From Bacteroidota bacterium (GTDB lineage: Bacteria > Bacteroidota > Bacteroidia > Cytophagales > Cyclobacteriaceae): DNA of 35,279 nt. Made by a program: the position numbers and the translations under genes. The stretch covers positions 1-35,279 of the forward strand of contig VGMU01000024.1 in NCBI GenBank assembly GCA_016866385.1, read 5' to 3'. The notes beneath the pieces are model-generated. The model was not told the origin of the DNA. It saw only the letters and a program-made list of their open reading frames with translations, and ran no database searches. This document shows positions 1-8,111 of this stretch, one piece after another. Positions within the stretch are counted from its first letter, which is position 1. Every line of letters begins with the position of its first letter.

Positions 1-215
<215 letters not shown>

Positions 216-569
216 TTAGACATTCAAACTTTTTTTGAGTTTCACGACCATATTTTGGATATGGGCCAACTCGAGTTCTAATTTTTCAACTACTTCCACA
301 GCTACATACCCAAGTCGATTGGAAAGAACCAATTGGGTATGTAATTCGAAAGAAGACCCTAGAGAGATCGCCAAGAAGTGATCAAAATCCTTTGTGGTAT
401 TTCTCCCTGCCCCCTCCGCAATGGTAGAGGGTATGGAGATCGCAGATCGATTCATTTGTGAGACCAAGCCAAACCGCTCATGCGAAGGGAATTTTTCGGT
501 TATCTTGTAAATTTCAACTACTAAATCCATGGCCTTTTGCCAAACGGATAAATCCTTGTAACGATGCAT
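216..569 (-). CDS. Four-helix bundle protein (S23 / 23S rRNA IVS-like family)
   Basis: The 117-residue protein begins MHRYKDLSVWQKAMDLVVEI and contains QMNRSAISIPSTIAEG, two hallmarks of the four-helix-bundle family first found inside 23S rRNA intervening sequences and related in fold to the Avd accessory protein of diversity-generating retroelements. The open frame continues 21 codons upstream, but the ATG at 567-569 gives the usual family start and length of roughly 115-125 residues; the upstream extension (MCQSFRLNTVKDRFF) does not resemble the family. The biochemical role of free-standing members is not established. RNA or nucleic-acid binding is suspected from Avd. It sits between sucB and lpdA on the same strand, flanked by GTAC arrays. 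No reverse transcriptase or template/variable repeat pair is visible, so this is not a recognisable diversity-generating retroelement. Confidence 0.85.
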   Translation of the reverse strand: MHRYKDLSVWQKAMDLVVEIYKITEKFPSHERFGLVSQMNRSAISIPSTIAEGAGRNTTKDFDHFLAISLGSSFELHTQLVLSNRLGYVAVEVVEKLELELAHIQNMVVKLKKSLNV

Positions 570-640
570 TCTCTTGTCATTTAGGTTAAAAAATCTATCT
601 TTTACAGTATTCAAACGGAATGACTGGCACAAAGGATAGT

Positions 641-679
641 GTACATTGTACTTGGTACTTTGTACTTTGTACTATGTAT
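641..679. repeat. GTAC heptad array, right copy (5 units plus one degenerate)
   Basis: GTAC occurs at 641, 648, 655, 662 and 669, then GTAT at 676, all at an exact 7-base period. The spacers are ATT, TTG, TTT, TTT and TAT. It contains TGTACTTGGTAC (647-658), a 12-mer also present in the left array (as its reverse complement) and in both arrays near 16.8-17.1 kb. The array ends 8 bases downstream of the sucB stop codon in the direction of sucB transcription. Confidence 0.9.
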
Positions 680-687
680 ATTCTGCC

Positions 688-2211
688 TTACACCCCAAAC
701 ATCAACCTCGTCGGGTCTTCGAGCAATTGCTTTACTCGAACAAGGAAGCTTACAGATTCGCGGCCATCGATGATGCGGTGGTCGTAAGAAAGTGCCAGAT
801 ACATCATCGGACGGATGACTACTTCTCCGTTTTCCGCGATGGGGCGCTCTACGATATTGTGCATCCCCAAAATGGCTGACTGGGGCGCATTGATGATGGG
901 AGTGGACATCATGGATCCAAATATTCCTCCATTGGTGATGGTAAAGGTACCTCCCGTCATTTCTTCTATGGAGAGCTTGTTGTCTCTGGCCTTGCCCGCA
1001 AGACGCACGATTTCCTTTTCAATTTGATCGAAGGAAAGCAATTCTGCATTGCGAATCACGGGAACGACCAAGCCCTTGGGCGCAGATACAGCAATGGAAA
1101 TGTCACAAAATTCATTGTAAACCAAATCGTTGCCATCAATTTGCGCATTGACCGCAGGCCATTCCTGCAAGGCTACGCATACTGCCTTGGTAAAGAAGGA
1201 CATAAAGCCCAAGCCTACTCCGTGCTTTTCCTTGAATTGATCCTTGAATTTGGATCGGAGATCCATGATGGGCTTCATGTTGACCTCATTGAAGGTGGTC
1301 AACATGGCCGTTTCGTTTTTAACAGCCACCAAGCGTCTGGATACAGTTTTGCGTAGGGAAGACATTTTCTCTCTTCGCATAGCTCTAGAGCCTGTGCTGC
1401 CCACTTGAGCGGAAGGCTCAGGATTTGGGCTTTGTACCACAGGGCTAGCGGCCACTTTAGTCCCAGGCTGTGCCGAAAGCGCATCTTCTTTGGTGACTCT
1501 TCCTTCTTTCCCTGTACCTACCACAGCAGTAGCATCTATACCCTTCTCTGCCAAAATTTTGGATGCCGCTGGAGAAGGATGCCCTGCAGCATAATTGGAA
1601 GAGGTACTTGGTACTGGAGTGGATACAGGAGCAGGAGAAGATGCCGAAGGCGAAGCGCTTGCTCCTACTTCTATCCTGCAGATCAAACCTCCAATTTCCA
1701 AGACGTCTCCTTCTTTGGCTACCTGCCTCAAGATGCCAGAAGCCTCCGCAGGGAGCTCAAAGGTAGCCTTATCGGAATCCACTTCTGCGATCACTTCGTC
1801 TAAGGAGACCGCTTCTCCCTCTTTTTTTAGCCAACGCGCGAGCGTGACCTCGGTGATGGATTCTCCCACGGGGGGCACGATCATCTCTTTTACCTGGCCT
1901 ACTGCGACGGGAGCTGAGGCGGCAGAAGCATCAGGAGTGGCTGGTGAGGCAGGGGCTTCAGAACTGGTACCGGCACTTGCCTCTTCAATCTCACAAACAA
2001 TGCCTCCGATTTCTACTGTATCTCCTTCCTTGACCTTGATCCTCAAGGTTCCAGCCGCTTCGGCGGGAAATTCAAAGGTGGCTTTGTCGGATTCCAATTC
2101 GCAGAGTACCTCGTCGAGTTGTACGCGATCTCCGTCATTTTTAAACCATTTTCCTACGGTAACCTCCGTGATGGATTCTCCTACTGCAGGTACTTTCATT
2201 GCTTTACTCAT
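688..2211 (-). CDS. sucB: 2-oxoglutarate dehydrogenase E2, dihydrolipoyl succinyltransferase
   Basis: This E2 core of the 2-oxoglutarate dehydrogenase complex transfers succinyl from lipoamide to CoA in the TCA cycle. The 507 residues show two lipoyl domains with the lipoylation motif ESDKAT/DSDKAT at K43 and K148, each followed by a Pro/Ala/Ser-rich linker. A peripheral E3-binding domain follows at about 210-245 ([14 protein letters not shown]...[12 protein letters not shown]), then the catalytic domain from about 275 with SYDHRIIDG (H478, D482). Two lipoyl domains is one more than in the E. coli enzyme. E1 (sucA) lies 62 bases upstream and E3 (lpdA) downstream, which makes the succinyl-transferring assignment stronger than an acetyl or branched-chain E2. 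The second linker encodes TPVPSTS using a GTACTTGGTAC stretch (1604-1614) that matches the heptad core. Confidence 0.95.
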   Translation of the reverse strand: MSKAMKVPAVGESITEVTVGKWFKNDGDRVQLDEVLCELESDKATFEFPAEAAGTLRIKVKEGDTVEIGGIVCEIEEASAGTSSEAPASPATPDASAASAPVAVGQVKEMIVPPVGESITEVTLARWLKKEGEAVSLDEVIAEVDSDKATFELPAEASGILRQVAKEGDVLEIGGLICRIEVGASASPSASSPAPVSTPVPSTSSNYAAGHPSPAASKILAEKGIDATAVVGTGKEGRVTKEDALSAQPGTKVAASPVVQSPNPEPSAQVGSTGSRAMRREKMSSLRKTVSRRLVAVKNETAMLTTFNEVNMKPIMDLRSKFKDQFKEKHGVGLGFMSFFTKAVCVALQEWPAVNAQIDGNDLVYNEFCDISIAVSAPKGLVVPVIRNAELLSFDQIEKEIVRLAGKARDNKLSIEEMTGGTFTITNGGIFGSMMSTPIINAPQSAILGMHNIVERPIAENGEVVIRPMMYLALSYDHRIIDGRESVSFLVRVKQLLEDPTRLMFGV

Positions 2212-2273
2212 GGCTTTCTTTATTTCATTGAGGAAGACTCCTCAGGTAAATCATTTTTTTCTTTAAATGGTAC

Positions 2274-5054
2274 TTAAATGCCCTTCAATGCTTGCGTAAC
2301 GATAGTACGCTGCTCTTCTACGTGAACCTTGTGGTATCCCGTAGCCGGGGAAGCACTAGCCTTGCGGGCAATTACACGCATAGGAAGTTCTTTGTAGAGC
2401 CTGCTCAAAAGATAATTCCAATACCCCATATTTTCAGGCTCCTCCTGTACCCACAGCAGCTCCGCATTTTTGTAGGGCTGAAGTACCTCCAAAAGCTGTT
2501 TAAGTGGTAAGGGATGAAGCTGTTCCATACGAATCAAGGCCACATCAGTGATTTTATCTTTCTCTCGGGCCTCTTCCAAGTCGTAATAGGTTTTCCCCGT
2601 GCACAGCACCACCCGTTTTACCTGTTTCGCTTGAACCGTCGTATCGGGCAATACCTCTCTAAATCTACCGGAGGTAAATTCGGAAAGAGGAGATACTACC
2701 TTAGGATGTCTCAACAGCGATTTGGGAGACATCACTACGCAGGGCTTTCTAAACTCCCAGGTCATTTGTCTACGCAACAAATGGAAAAAGTTAGATGGCT
2801 CGGTGACGTTGGCCACGATCATGTTGTATTCAGCTGCCAATTGCAAAAAGCGCTCAGGTCTGGCATTGGAATGCTCTGGACCTTGCCCTTCGTAGCCATG
2901 GGGAAGCAACATGACCAAGCCATTCATTTTTTGCCACTTGGACTCTCCTGAAGAGATAAACTGGTCAATCATGGTCTGCGCCCCATTGGCGAAGTCTCCA
3001 AACTGACCTTCCCAAAGGGTGAGGGAATGGGGATTTGCCATGGCATAACCGTATTCAAATCCCAAAACAGCATATTCAGATAGCAGGGAATTGTAGATGT
3101 AAAATTGACCCTTCCGGTCTTTCATCTCCAAGAGGGAATTGAAAGGCTGATTGTTGCTCGCATCGTGAAGCACGGCATGACGGTGAGAAAAGGTGCCACG
3201 CTGCACATCCTGACCAGTCAATCGGACGGTTTTTCCTTCCAATAGCAAGGAACCATAGGCTAGCAATTCGGCAGAGGCCCAGTTCAGTTCTTTGGTTTCA
3301 AAGAACATTTCCCTTCGCTGTTTCATCTGCGCTTCGATCTGCTTGATGGGCCTAAATGCTTTGGGGATGAAAGTGAGCGCTTCTGCTACTTTTTCTATTT
3401 TATCTGCAGCGATGCCGGTTTCCGGGGATTGCTCAAAATCCTCTGGCTTGGATCGGCGCAGATTGGCCCATTCGGTCTCAAACTTAGTCGCCTGGTAAGG
3501 CAAAGGCTTTTCTTTCACCATATTCAATCGGTCCTGCAAGAGCTGACGAAATTCCTCGTCCATCTGCGCGGCAATCTTCGCATCAAAATCCCCACGCTCC
3601 GTCAAGCGCTTCACGTAGAGTTCTCTAGGGTTGGGGTGTTTGGAAATGATATTGTAAAGTTCGGGCTGGGTAAACTTGGGTTCGTCGGACTCGTTGTGAC
3701 CATGTCTACGGTAGCACACCATGTCTACAAAAATGTCTCTGCTAAATTTTTGGCGAAACTCGGCCGCTAATCGGGCGGCAAAGACCACTGCCTCTGCATT
3801 ATCTCCATTGACGTGGATGACCGGTGCATCGATGATTTTGGCTACATCCGTACAGTAGATCGAGCTCCGTGCATCGTCAAAATCCGTAGTAAAGCCTACC
3901 TGATTGTTGATCACAAAGTGTATGGTACCCCCGGTATGGTAGCCTTTGAGTCCAGCCATTTGGGTCACTTCATACACAATCCCTTGTCCAGCTACTGCCG
4001 CATCCCCGTGAATGAGGATAGGCAACGCCTTTTTTACATTTCCTTTGTGTTCGTGATCTATTTTTGCTCGCACAAAGCCTTCCACCACTGGATTTACCGC
4101 CTCCAGGTGAGAGGGATTAGGGGCTAGTTTGAGGTGAATTTTTGCATTGGCTGGGGTGACAATGTCTGAGGAATACCCCATGTGGTACTTCACGTCACCA
4201 TCCCCCATGGTGAGGTCCGGCTTGGCTGTCCCTTCGAATTCCGAAAAAATTTGTTCGTAGGTCTTGCCCATGATATTAGCCAGGACATTGAGTCGACCCC
4301 GGTGTGCCATGCCAATCATCACTTCCTCTACTCCCAACTGGGAGGCCGTGGTAATCACCGCATCGAGGAAGGGAATGGTGCTTTCTCCTCCTTCCAGAGA
4401 AAATCGCTTTTGACCTAGGTATTTGGTATGCAAAAAGTTTTCAAATACTACCGCCTGATTCAATTTGAATAAAATACGCTTTTTTTCTTCGTGACTTGGA
4501 GAAAAGGAAAGTGCTTCTTTTTCTATTTTGGTTTTAAACCAGTCCAAAATTTCCGCATCGCGGATATACAAGTATTCAAATCCCATGGGCCCCTCGTAAA
4601 TCGTCTTTAGGGCCTGGAGAATCAGTTCCAAGGTAGCAGCGCCTAAACCAATTTCTTTACCTGCCTCAAAGACCGTTTGCATGTCTTCGGCACCCAAACC
4701 AAAATTCTCTGGATCAATCTGCGGCTTGCGGTCTCTACGCTCCCGTACGGGATTGGTCTTGGAGCGTAGGTGTGCCCTGGAGCGGTAGCCATGAATGAGT
4801 GCCCTTACTTTTATTTCTTTGGGCAGCTTCCCGATATCCATGATGGTGCCCGCAGAAGCAAGGGAGGGGGCAGACCCAGATGTAGGCAAGGAGCTTGACC
4901 CTTCCTCTCCACCGTGATGGGTGAGTGCAAAATCAAATCCCTCAAAAAACTCTTTCCAACTAAGATCTATACTAGAAGGATCCTTCTTATATGCCGCATA
5001 CAATTCGTCTATATAGGACACGTGGGCATTGGCGATGTAGGTAAATTTATCCAT
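2274..5054 (-). CDS. sucA: 2-oxoglutarate dehydrogenase E1 component
   Basis: This thiamine-diphosphate-dependent E1 decarboxylates 2-oxoglutarate and succinylates the lipoyl arm of SucB. The protein has 926 residues from MDKFTYIANAHVSYIDELY; the frame is open 7 codons further up (MTIPLLP), but the MDKF start fits the family and lies downstream of a likely -7 box at 5073-5080. The N-terminal E2-binding segment is followed by a Ser/Gly-rich linker. The ThDP-site motifs are AHRGR (257-261 in the longer numbering), IHGDAA (about 355-360), GDNAEAV (424-430) and RRHGHNESDEP. The C-terminal transketolase-like half has the expected HGYEGQGPEHSNAR. The length agrees with OdhA/SucA enzymes of about 900-940 residues. 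It is the first gene of the sucA-sucB-lpdA cluster. Confidence 0.97.
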   Translation of the reverse strand: MDKFTYIANAHVSYIDELYAAYKKDPSSIDLSWKEFFEGFDFALTHHGGEEGSSSLPTSGSAPSLASAGTIMDIGKLPKEIKVRALIHGYRSRAHLRSKTNPVRERRDRKPQIDPENFGLGAEDMQTVFEAGKEIGLGAATLELILQALKTIYEGPMGFEYLYIRDAEILDWFKTKIEKEALSFSPSHEEKKRILFKLNQAVVFENFLHTKYLGQKRFSLEGGESTIPFLDAVITTASQLGVEEVMIGMAHRGRLNVLANIMGKTYEQIFSEFEGTAKPDLTMGDGDVKYHMGYSSDIVTPANAKIHLKLAPNPSHLEAVNPVVEGFVRAKIDHEHKGNVKKALPILIHGDAAVAGQGIVYEVTQMAGLKGYHTGGTIHFVINNQVGFTTDFDDARSSIYCTDVAKIIDAPVIHVNGDNAEAVVFAARLAAEFRQKFSRDIFVDMVCYRRHGHNESDEPKFTQPELYNIISKHPNPRELYVKRLTERGDFDAKIAAQMDEEFRQLLQDRLNMVKEKPLPYQATKFETEWANLRRSKPEDFEQSPETGIAADKIEKVAEALTFIPKAFRPIKQIEAQMKQRREMFFETKELNWASAELLAYGSLLLEGKTVRLTGQDVQRGTFSHRHAVLHDASNNQPFNSLLEMKDRKGQFYIYNSLLSEYAVLGFEYGYAMANPHSLTLWEGQFGDFANGAQTMIDQFISSGESKWQKMNGLVMLLPHGYEGQGPEHSNARPERFLQLAAEYNMIVANVTEPSNFFHLLRRQMTWEFRKPCVVMSPKSLLRHPKVVSPLSEFTSGRFREVLPDTTVQAKQVKRVVLCTGKTYYDLEEAREKDKITDVALIRMEQLHPLPLKQLLEVLQPYKNAELLWVQEEPENMGYWNYLLSRLYKELPMRVIARKASASPATGYHKVHVEEQRTIVTQALKGI

Positions 5055-5072
5055 GGGTAACAGGGGAATAGT

Positions 5073-5080
5073 CAAAAATA
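5073..5080 (-). promoter_or_regulatory. Possible -7 promoter box for sucA
   Basis: On the minus strand this reads TATTTTTG, a match to the Bacteroidota -7 consensus TAnnTTTG, ending 18 bases upstream of the chosen sucA ATG. No TTG was found at the usual -33 distance, and the area is AT-rich, so a chance match is possible. Confidence 0.35.
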
Positions 5081-5272
5081 AATGGAATAAATAAGAATAA
5101 AAAATTGCTTATTTGCTTATCCAAATATCTTAAATATATCTTAAAAAAATACAGTCCAAAATCCACGGTCCACAACAACAAATTTATAGCCCCTCCTTTG
5201 TAATGGGTATAGCTCCAATACTCACCTCATTGTTGGAGACAGCTCTGTAGGCATTGCTAGATACAAGGTCTT

Positions 5273-5333
5273 GATATTTCATACTAGATACTTGCCAGCC
5301 TGAAGAAGGCAAGATACTTGATACTTGATACTA
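5273..5333. repeat. GATACTN heptad tract split by a short hairpin
   Basis: GATAT/CATAC/GATAC occur at 5273, 5280 and 5287, and GATAC again at 5313, 5320 and 5327, both groups at an exact 7-base period. Between them lies a small inverted repeat, CTTGCC (5291-5296) against GGCAAG (5308-5313). The design is like the GTAC arrays, with the core changed to GATAC and both halves in the same orientation. Confidence 0.75.
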
Positions 5334-5379
5334 ATTACTTTTTCCTTACCAGAAAGTATATCCATCAGATAAATGTACT

Positions 5380-5398
5380 TGCCCGCCTTAGGCAGGCA
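5380..5398. repeat. Imperfect GC-rich palindrome TGCC/GGCA type
   Basis: TGCCCGCC, TTA, GGCAGGCA forms a hairpin with one mismatch. A shorter relative, TGCCTAAGGCAGGCA, is at 22271-22285. Together they suggest a short dispersed palindromic repeat. Confidence 0.6.
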
Positions 5399-5434
5399 TT
5401 TTACACAAAATCAATTTTTACTCTAAGAATGAGC

Positions 5435-5466
5435 AAAAAAAAAGCAACGTCCGAAGACGTTGCTTT
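5435..5466 (-). terminator. Rho-independent terminator of the sus operon
   Basis: An 11-base-pair perfect stem (5441-5451 with 5456-5466) closes a loop that reads UUCG in the minus-strand transcript, with a C-G closing pair, the extra-stable C(UUCG)G tetraloop. It is followed on that strand by U9 (plus-strand A run 5435-5443). It lies 22 bases beyond the stop codon of the lipoprotein gene at 5488. The plus strand has a shorter T run, so weak bidirectional action is possible. Confidence 0.9.
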
Positions 5467-5487
5467 TATTATATAAGTTATAACCTA

Positions 5488-6423
5488 TTACTTTAAAGTA
5501 GCAGGCCAAGGCTTACCCGCATTGGACTTCACAGCTACGGTACCAAATTCTCCGTAAGTGTTCTTCCACTCGAATGTAAGGACTGCTGGAGTCACACTCT
5601 TGAAAGTCATAGAATAACTATCACCATACTTATCTGCTCCGCTCATGGTTAACTTCCCACAAGCATCATTAATGCGAACTGCTCCATTACCCCAAGTATC
5701 TGGGTAACAAGCTGCCCAGGATCCAAAAGATCCATCAGAAACTGCATAAGCACCTGGGGCTCCAGATATTGCTGCGAAAGTAATAGAACCTGAGAATGTT
5801 TTATTACAAAAGTTCTGTAGATGATCAAATGCATAAGTACCTGCCAAATCCGAAGGACAAACCACCGCCACTGGGTACTGGAATGGAGAGTCGTAGAATG
5901 GAGCACCTGCTACGTTGGTAGTCACATTGTCAGAAGAGAATCTTCTTCCAAACTTGTCGTTCAAGACCAATCTGAATTCAAACACGTCACCGCCTTGAAT
6001 ACCCGCAGCTGTCAATCCAACCGCAGCAATAGCTTCAGCAGCGGTTACACTAATGTCTGCTCTTAAGAAGCGTGAAGTAGTATTTGTTTTGAAGTCAGAA
6101 GCCTGAAGTGTCTTCACCAATACATCATTTGCAGGCGTATATTTCAAACCTACACCCGGAATTAAACGTCTGTGGCGTACACGGACTTCGACAGTTTTTA
6201 CCGTCTTTCCATCTTCTGCATCTACTGCCTCAATCGTCAATGCAAATTTAGAATTTGCCAAATCAAAGAAATTAAGAGTAGTGCTAGTTCTAGCAATGGT
6301 TCTAAGGTAAGCCCCGGTATTGAAATCCTTGTAAGGAACATTAGGCTCCACAAAGTCTCTGCAGGAACTAAGTAAGATGACTACCATTGCTATTAAACCG
6401 AAATTATATTTTAGCATTTTCAT
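5488..6423 (-). CDS. Outer-membrane lipoprotein of the SusCD locus, unknown ligand
   Basis: This 311-residue protein begins with a lipoprotein signal peptide ending LLSSC (lipid-accepting C21), so it is probably anchored in the outer membrane. I do not recognise a named domain. The first half (about 25-180) has the alternating hydrophobic pattern and short turns of a beta-sandwich. The second half (about 190-311) contains four mature cysteines (VVCPSDL, NFCNKT, WAACYPD, NDACGK) and many Gly/aromatic residues, suggesting a disulfide-bonded beta domain. It is the last gene of the susC-susD operon, 18 bases after susD, and is followed by a strong terminator. By position it is analogous to SusE/SusF-type accessory surface proteins that bind the substrate. 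That role is inferred only from context. Confidence 0.75.
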   Translation of the reverse strand: MKMLKYNFGLIAMVVILLSSCRDFVEPNVPYKDFNTGAYLRTIARTSTTLNFFDLANSKFALTIEAVDAEDGKTVKTVEVRVRHRRLIPGVGLKYTPANDVLVKTLQASDFKTNTTSRFLRADISVTAAEAIAAVGLTAAGIQGGDVFEFRLVLNDKFGRRFSSDNVTTNVAGAPFYDSPFQYPVAVVCPSDLAGTYAFDHLQNFCNKTFSGSITFAAISGAPGAYAVSDGSFGSWAACYPDTWGNGAVRINDACGKLTMSGADKYGDSYSMTFKSVTPAVLTFEWKNTYGEFGTVAVKSNAGKPWPATLK

Positions 6424-6441
6424 GTTTTCTAGTTTATAAGA

Positions 6442-8094
6442 TTAATAAATCCAAGGTGATGCAGGATTTTTATCCCAGAACACTTGAACCGCCAAATTTT
6501 GCTTCTGCTTTGCATTAGAATTAGATACGATGTAATTCAAAGGATACAAAAAAGATCTAACAAAAGGACCTGGAATAGCTTCCAATGCAGGTTGCATTCG
6601 ATTGGGCTTACCTGTTCTTCTGTATAAATCAAAAGATTCCTTACCATTACCATAAAGAGACAACCAATATTCTGTACCTATGACGTTCAAACGAGCATCA
6701 TCGCTAGTAGCAGCATCGTACTGAGTACTAACGTAATTCTTGTAGTTGGTCACACGGCCAGTAAAAGTTGCAGCAGGTTCAAATGCTGAAATCAACGCAC
6801 CTTCCGCACCCGCTACAGCAAAGGCACGTACGTAATCCATGTGTTTTTGGATACCAGAAAGCAACAGTGTCTTCGCATTTCCAGTGGTTCCAAGTGTCAA
6901 GGCAGCTTCAGCCAACATGAAGTCTACATATGCAGCCAACATAATAGGGTGAATTCCAGCACCTTTATTTCCCAAAGCTGGATTATTTACAGGAGTAGCG
7001 GAATTGTTGTCAAAACGCCCACCTACAGGAAATACTCCATATGCAGTTCTTTTCAAGCCATCTGGTGGAATACCGTCCGGATCCAAGTGATCTCGACCCC
7101 AGTATCCCTTGTTACCAGCAGGATTACAATATGGATAATTTCCAATTAAATAATGAGGGGGAGCGATTTGAGAAACACACTCTTGTTCATCCACATTGGT
7201 GGTATTGGTCAATACTTGACGGTACAAATAATATCGAACTCGCGGATCGTCAAAACCTTTTTCCACAGTCAAATGGTGCATGAAATGCGTTGACTGATAG
7301 TCACCGCCACCTGCAGTATACTGACCAAACTTGGGGTGTCGGGAATCTGGATCGGCTGCCGTAGTTCCAAAACGGAACACAAAATCTCCACCAGTAGTAA
7401 TTAAAGCATTTCCAGCAATCAAGGCATTGATCCCGGCAGTAGAAGCCGCTTTATCTACACTCTTTGTAGTAAGGAAATACTTTAACTTAAGAGTATTCAC
7501 CAACCTATTCCAGTTTGTGTAATTCCTATTGTAGAAGTAGTCATTAGGTGATCCTCCAGAAGTTGCAACAGTAAAATGAACTGATGCTTCATTTAGAATT
7601 TTAAATGCTTCAGCATAAATGGCTTGGCCATTATCTACCTTAGGATTAAAATTAGACTCATTTAACGCCTCAGAATAAGGCACATCACCATAAGTATCTA
7701 CAAGATCCATCAAAACCATAGCCTTAATGGTTTTCGCAATACCCATGTGTCGTTGCAGATTACCCTTTTCAGCCAAAGGCATAAGGAATTTAATATCTGC
7801 AAGTATATTAGCATAAGAGTTAGACCAAGTTCCATTGGTAGCACCAGCAGAATAGGCTGCTTCATACAAGGCTGCCCCTTGATTGATCTGACGAGTCAGA
7901 CGAGCACCACGATCAGAAATACCATACCAATGGCTCTGATAGTTCAATTGGATGCTGTTCAATAAGAAATCCGGAGATGCAGTGTTTGCATTTACTGCAT
8001 TTGGGTTTTCTAATAGCTCATCCAGTTTCTCTGTACAAGACGTAGCCAAAACCATTCCGGCAGCTATCGTCAGTCCATATATAAGTTTTTTCAT
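6442..8094 (-). CDS. SusD/RagB-like nutrient-binding outer-membrane lipoprotein (SusD-like_2 type)
   Basis: SusD proteins are surface lipoproteins that form the lid over a SusC channel and capture the nutrient. The 550 residues start with a lipoprotein signal peptide ending LATSC (C20). Next comes TEKLDELLENPNAVNANTASPDFLL, typical of the SusD-like_2 branch where an N-P-N stretch and SPDFLL follow the lipid anchor. The middle is helix-rich, as expected for TPR-like SusD folds (MGIAKTIKAMVLMDLVDTYGDVPYSEAL), and the C-terminus has the usual WLSLYGNGKESFDLYRRTGKPN. It lies 17 bases after susC. This branch is often linked to peptide or unknown substrates rather than classic starch systems, but the ligand cannot be read here. 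Confidence 0.93.
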   Translation of the reverse strand: MKKLIYGLTIAAGMVLATSCTEKLDELLENPNAVNANTASPDFLLNSIQLNYQSHWYGISDRGARLTRQINQGAALYEAAYSAGATNGTWSNSYANILADIKFLMPLAEKGNLQRHMGIAKTIKAMVLMDLVDTYGDVPYSEALNESNFNPKVDNGQAIYAEAFKILNEASVHFTVATSGGSPNDYFYNRNYTNWNRLVNTLKLKYFLTTKSVDKAASTAGINALIAGNALITTGGDFVFRFGTTAADPDSRHPKFGQYTAGGGDYQSTHFMHHLTVEKGFDDPRVRYYLYRQVLTNTTNVDEQECVSQIAPPHYLIGNYPYCNPAGNKGYWGRDHLDPDGIPPDGLKRTAYGVFPVGGRFDNNSATPVNNPALGNKGAGIHPIMLAAYVDFMLAEAALTLGTTGNAKTLLLSGIQKHMDYVRAFAVAGAEGALISAFEPAATFTGRVTNYKNYVSTQYDAATSDDARLNVIGTEYWLSLYGNGKESFDLYRRTGKPNRMQPALEAIPGPFVRSFLYPLNYIVSNSNAKQKQNLAVQVFWDKNPASPWIY

Positions 8095-8111
8095 TTTTAT
8101 TCGGTTTGGGG

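Larger units (their letters stand above)
5081..5487. other. Intergenic region between sucA and the sus operon
   Basis: No coding frame is supported here. The part next to sucA is A/T-rich (5085-5150) and probably holds its promoter. It is followed by a GATACTN heptad tract (5273-5333), a GC-rich imperfect palindrome (5380-5398) and a terminator (5435-5466) that ends the sus operon transcribed toward this region. 5160-5270 shows nothing I can name. Confidence 0.6.

Noticed and set aside
1595-2266. 223-codon plus-strand frame opposite sucB
   Set aside because: It is antisense to the lipoyl domains and linkers of sucB, is Ser/Thr/Pro-biased as expected from reading the complement, and shows no domain of its own.
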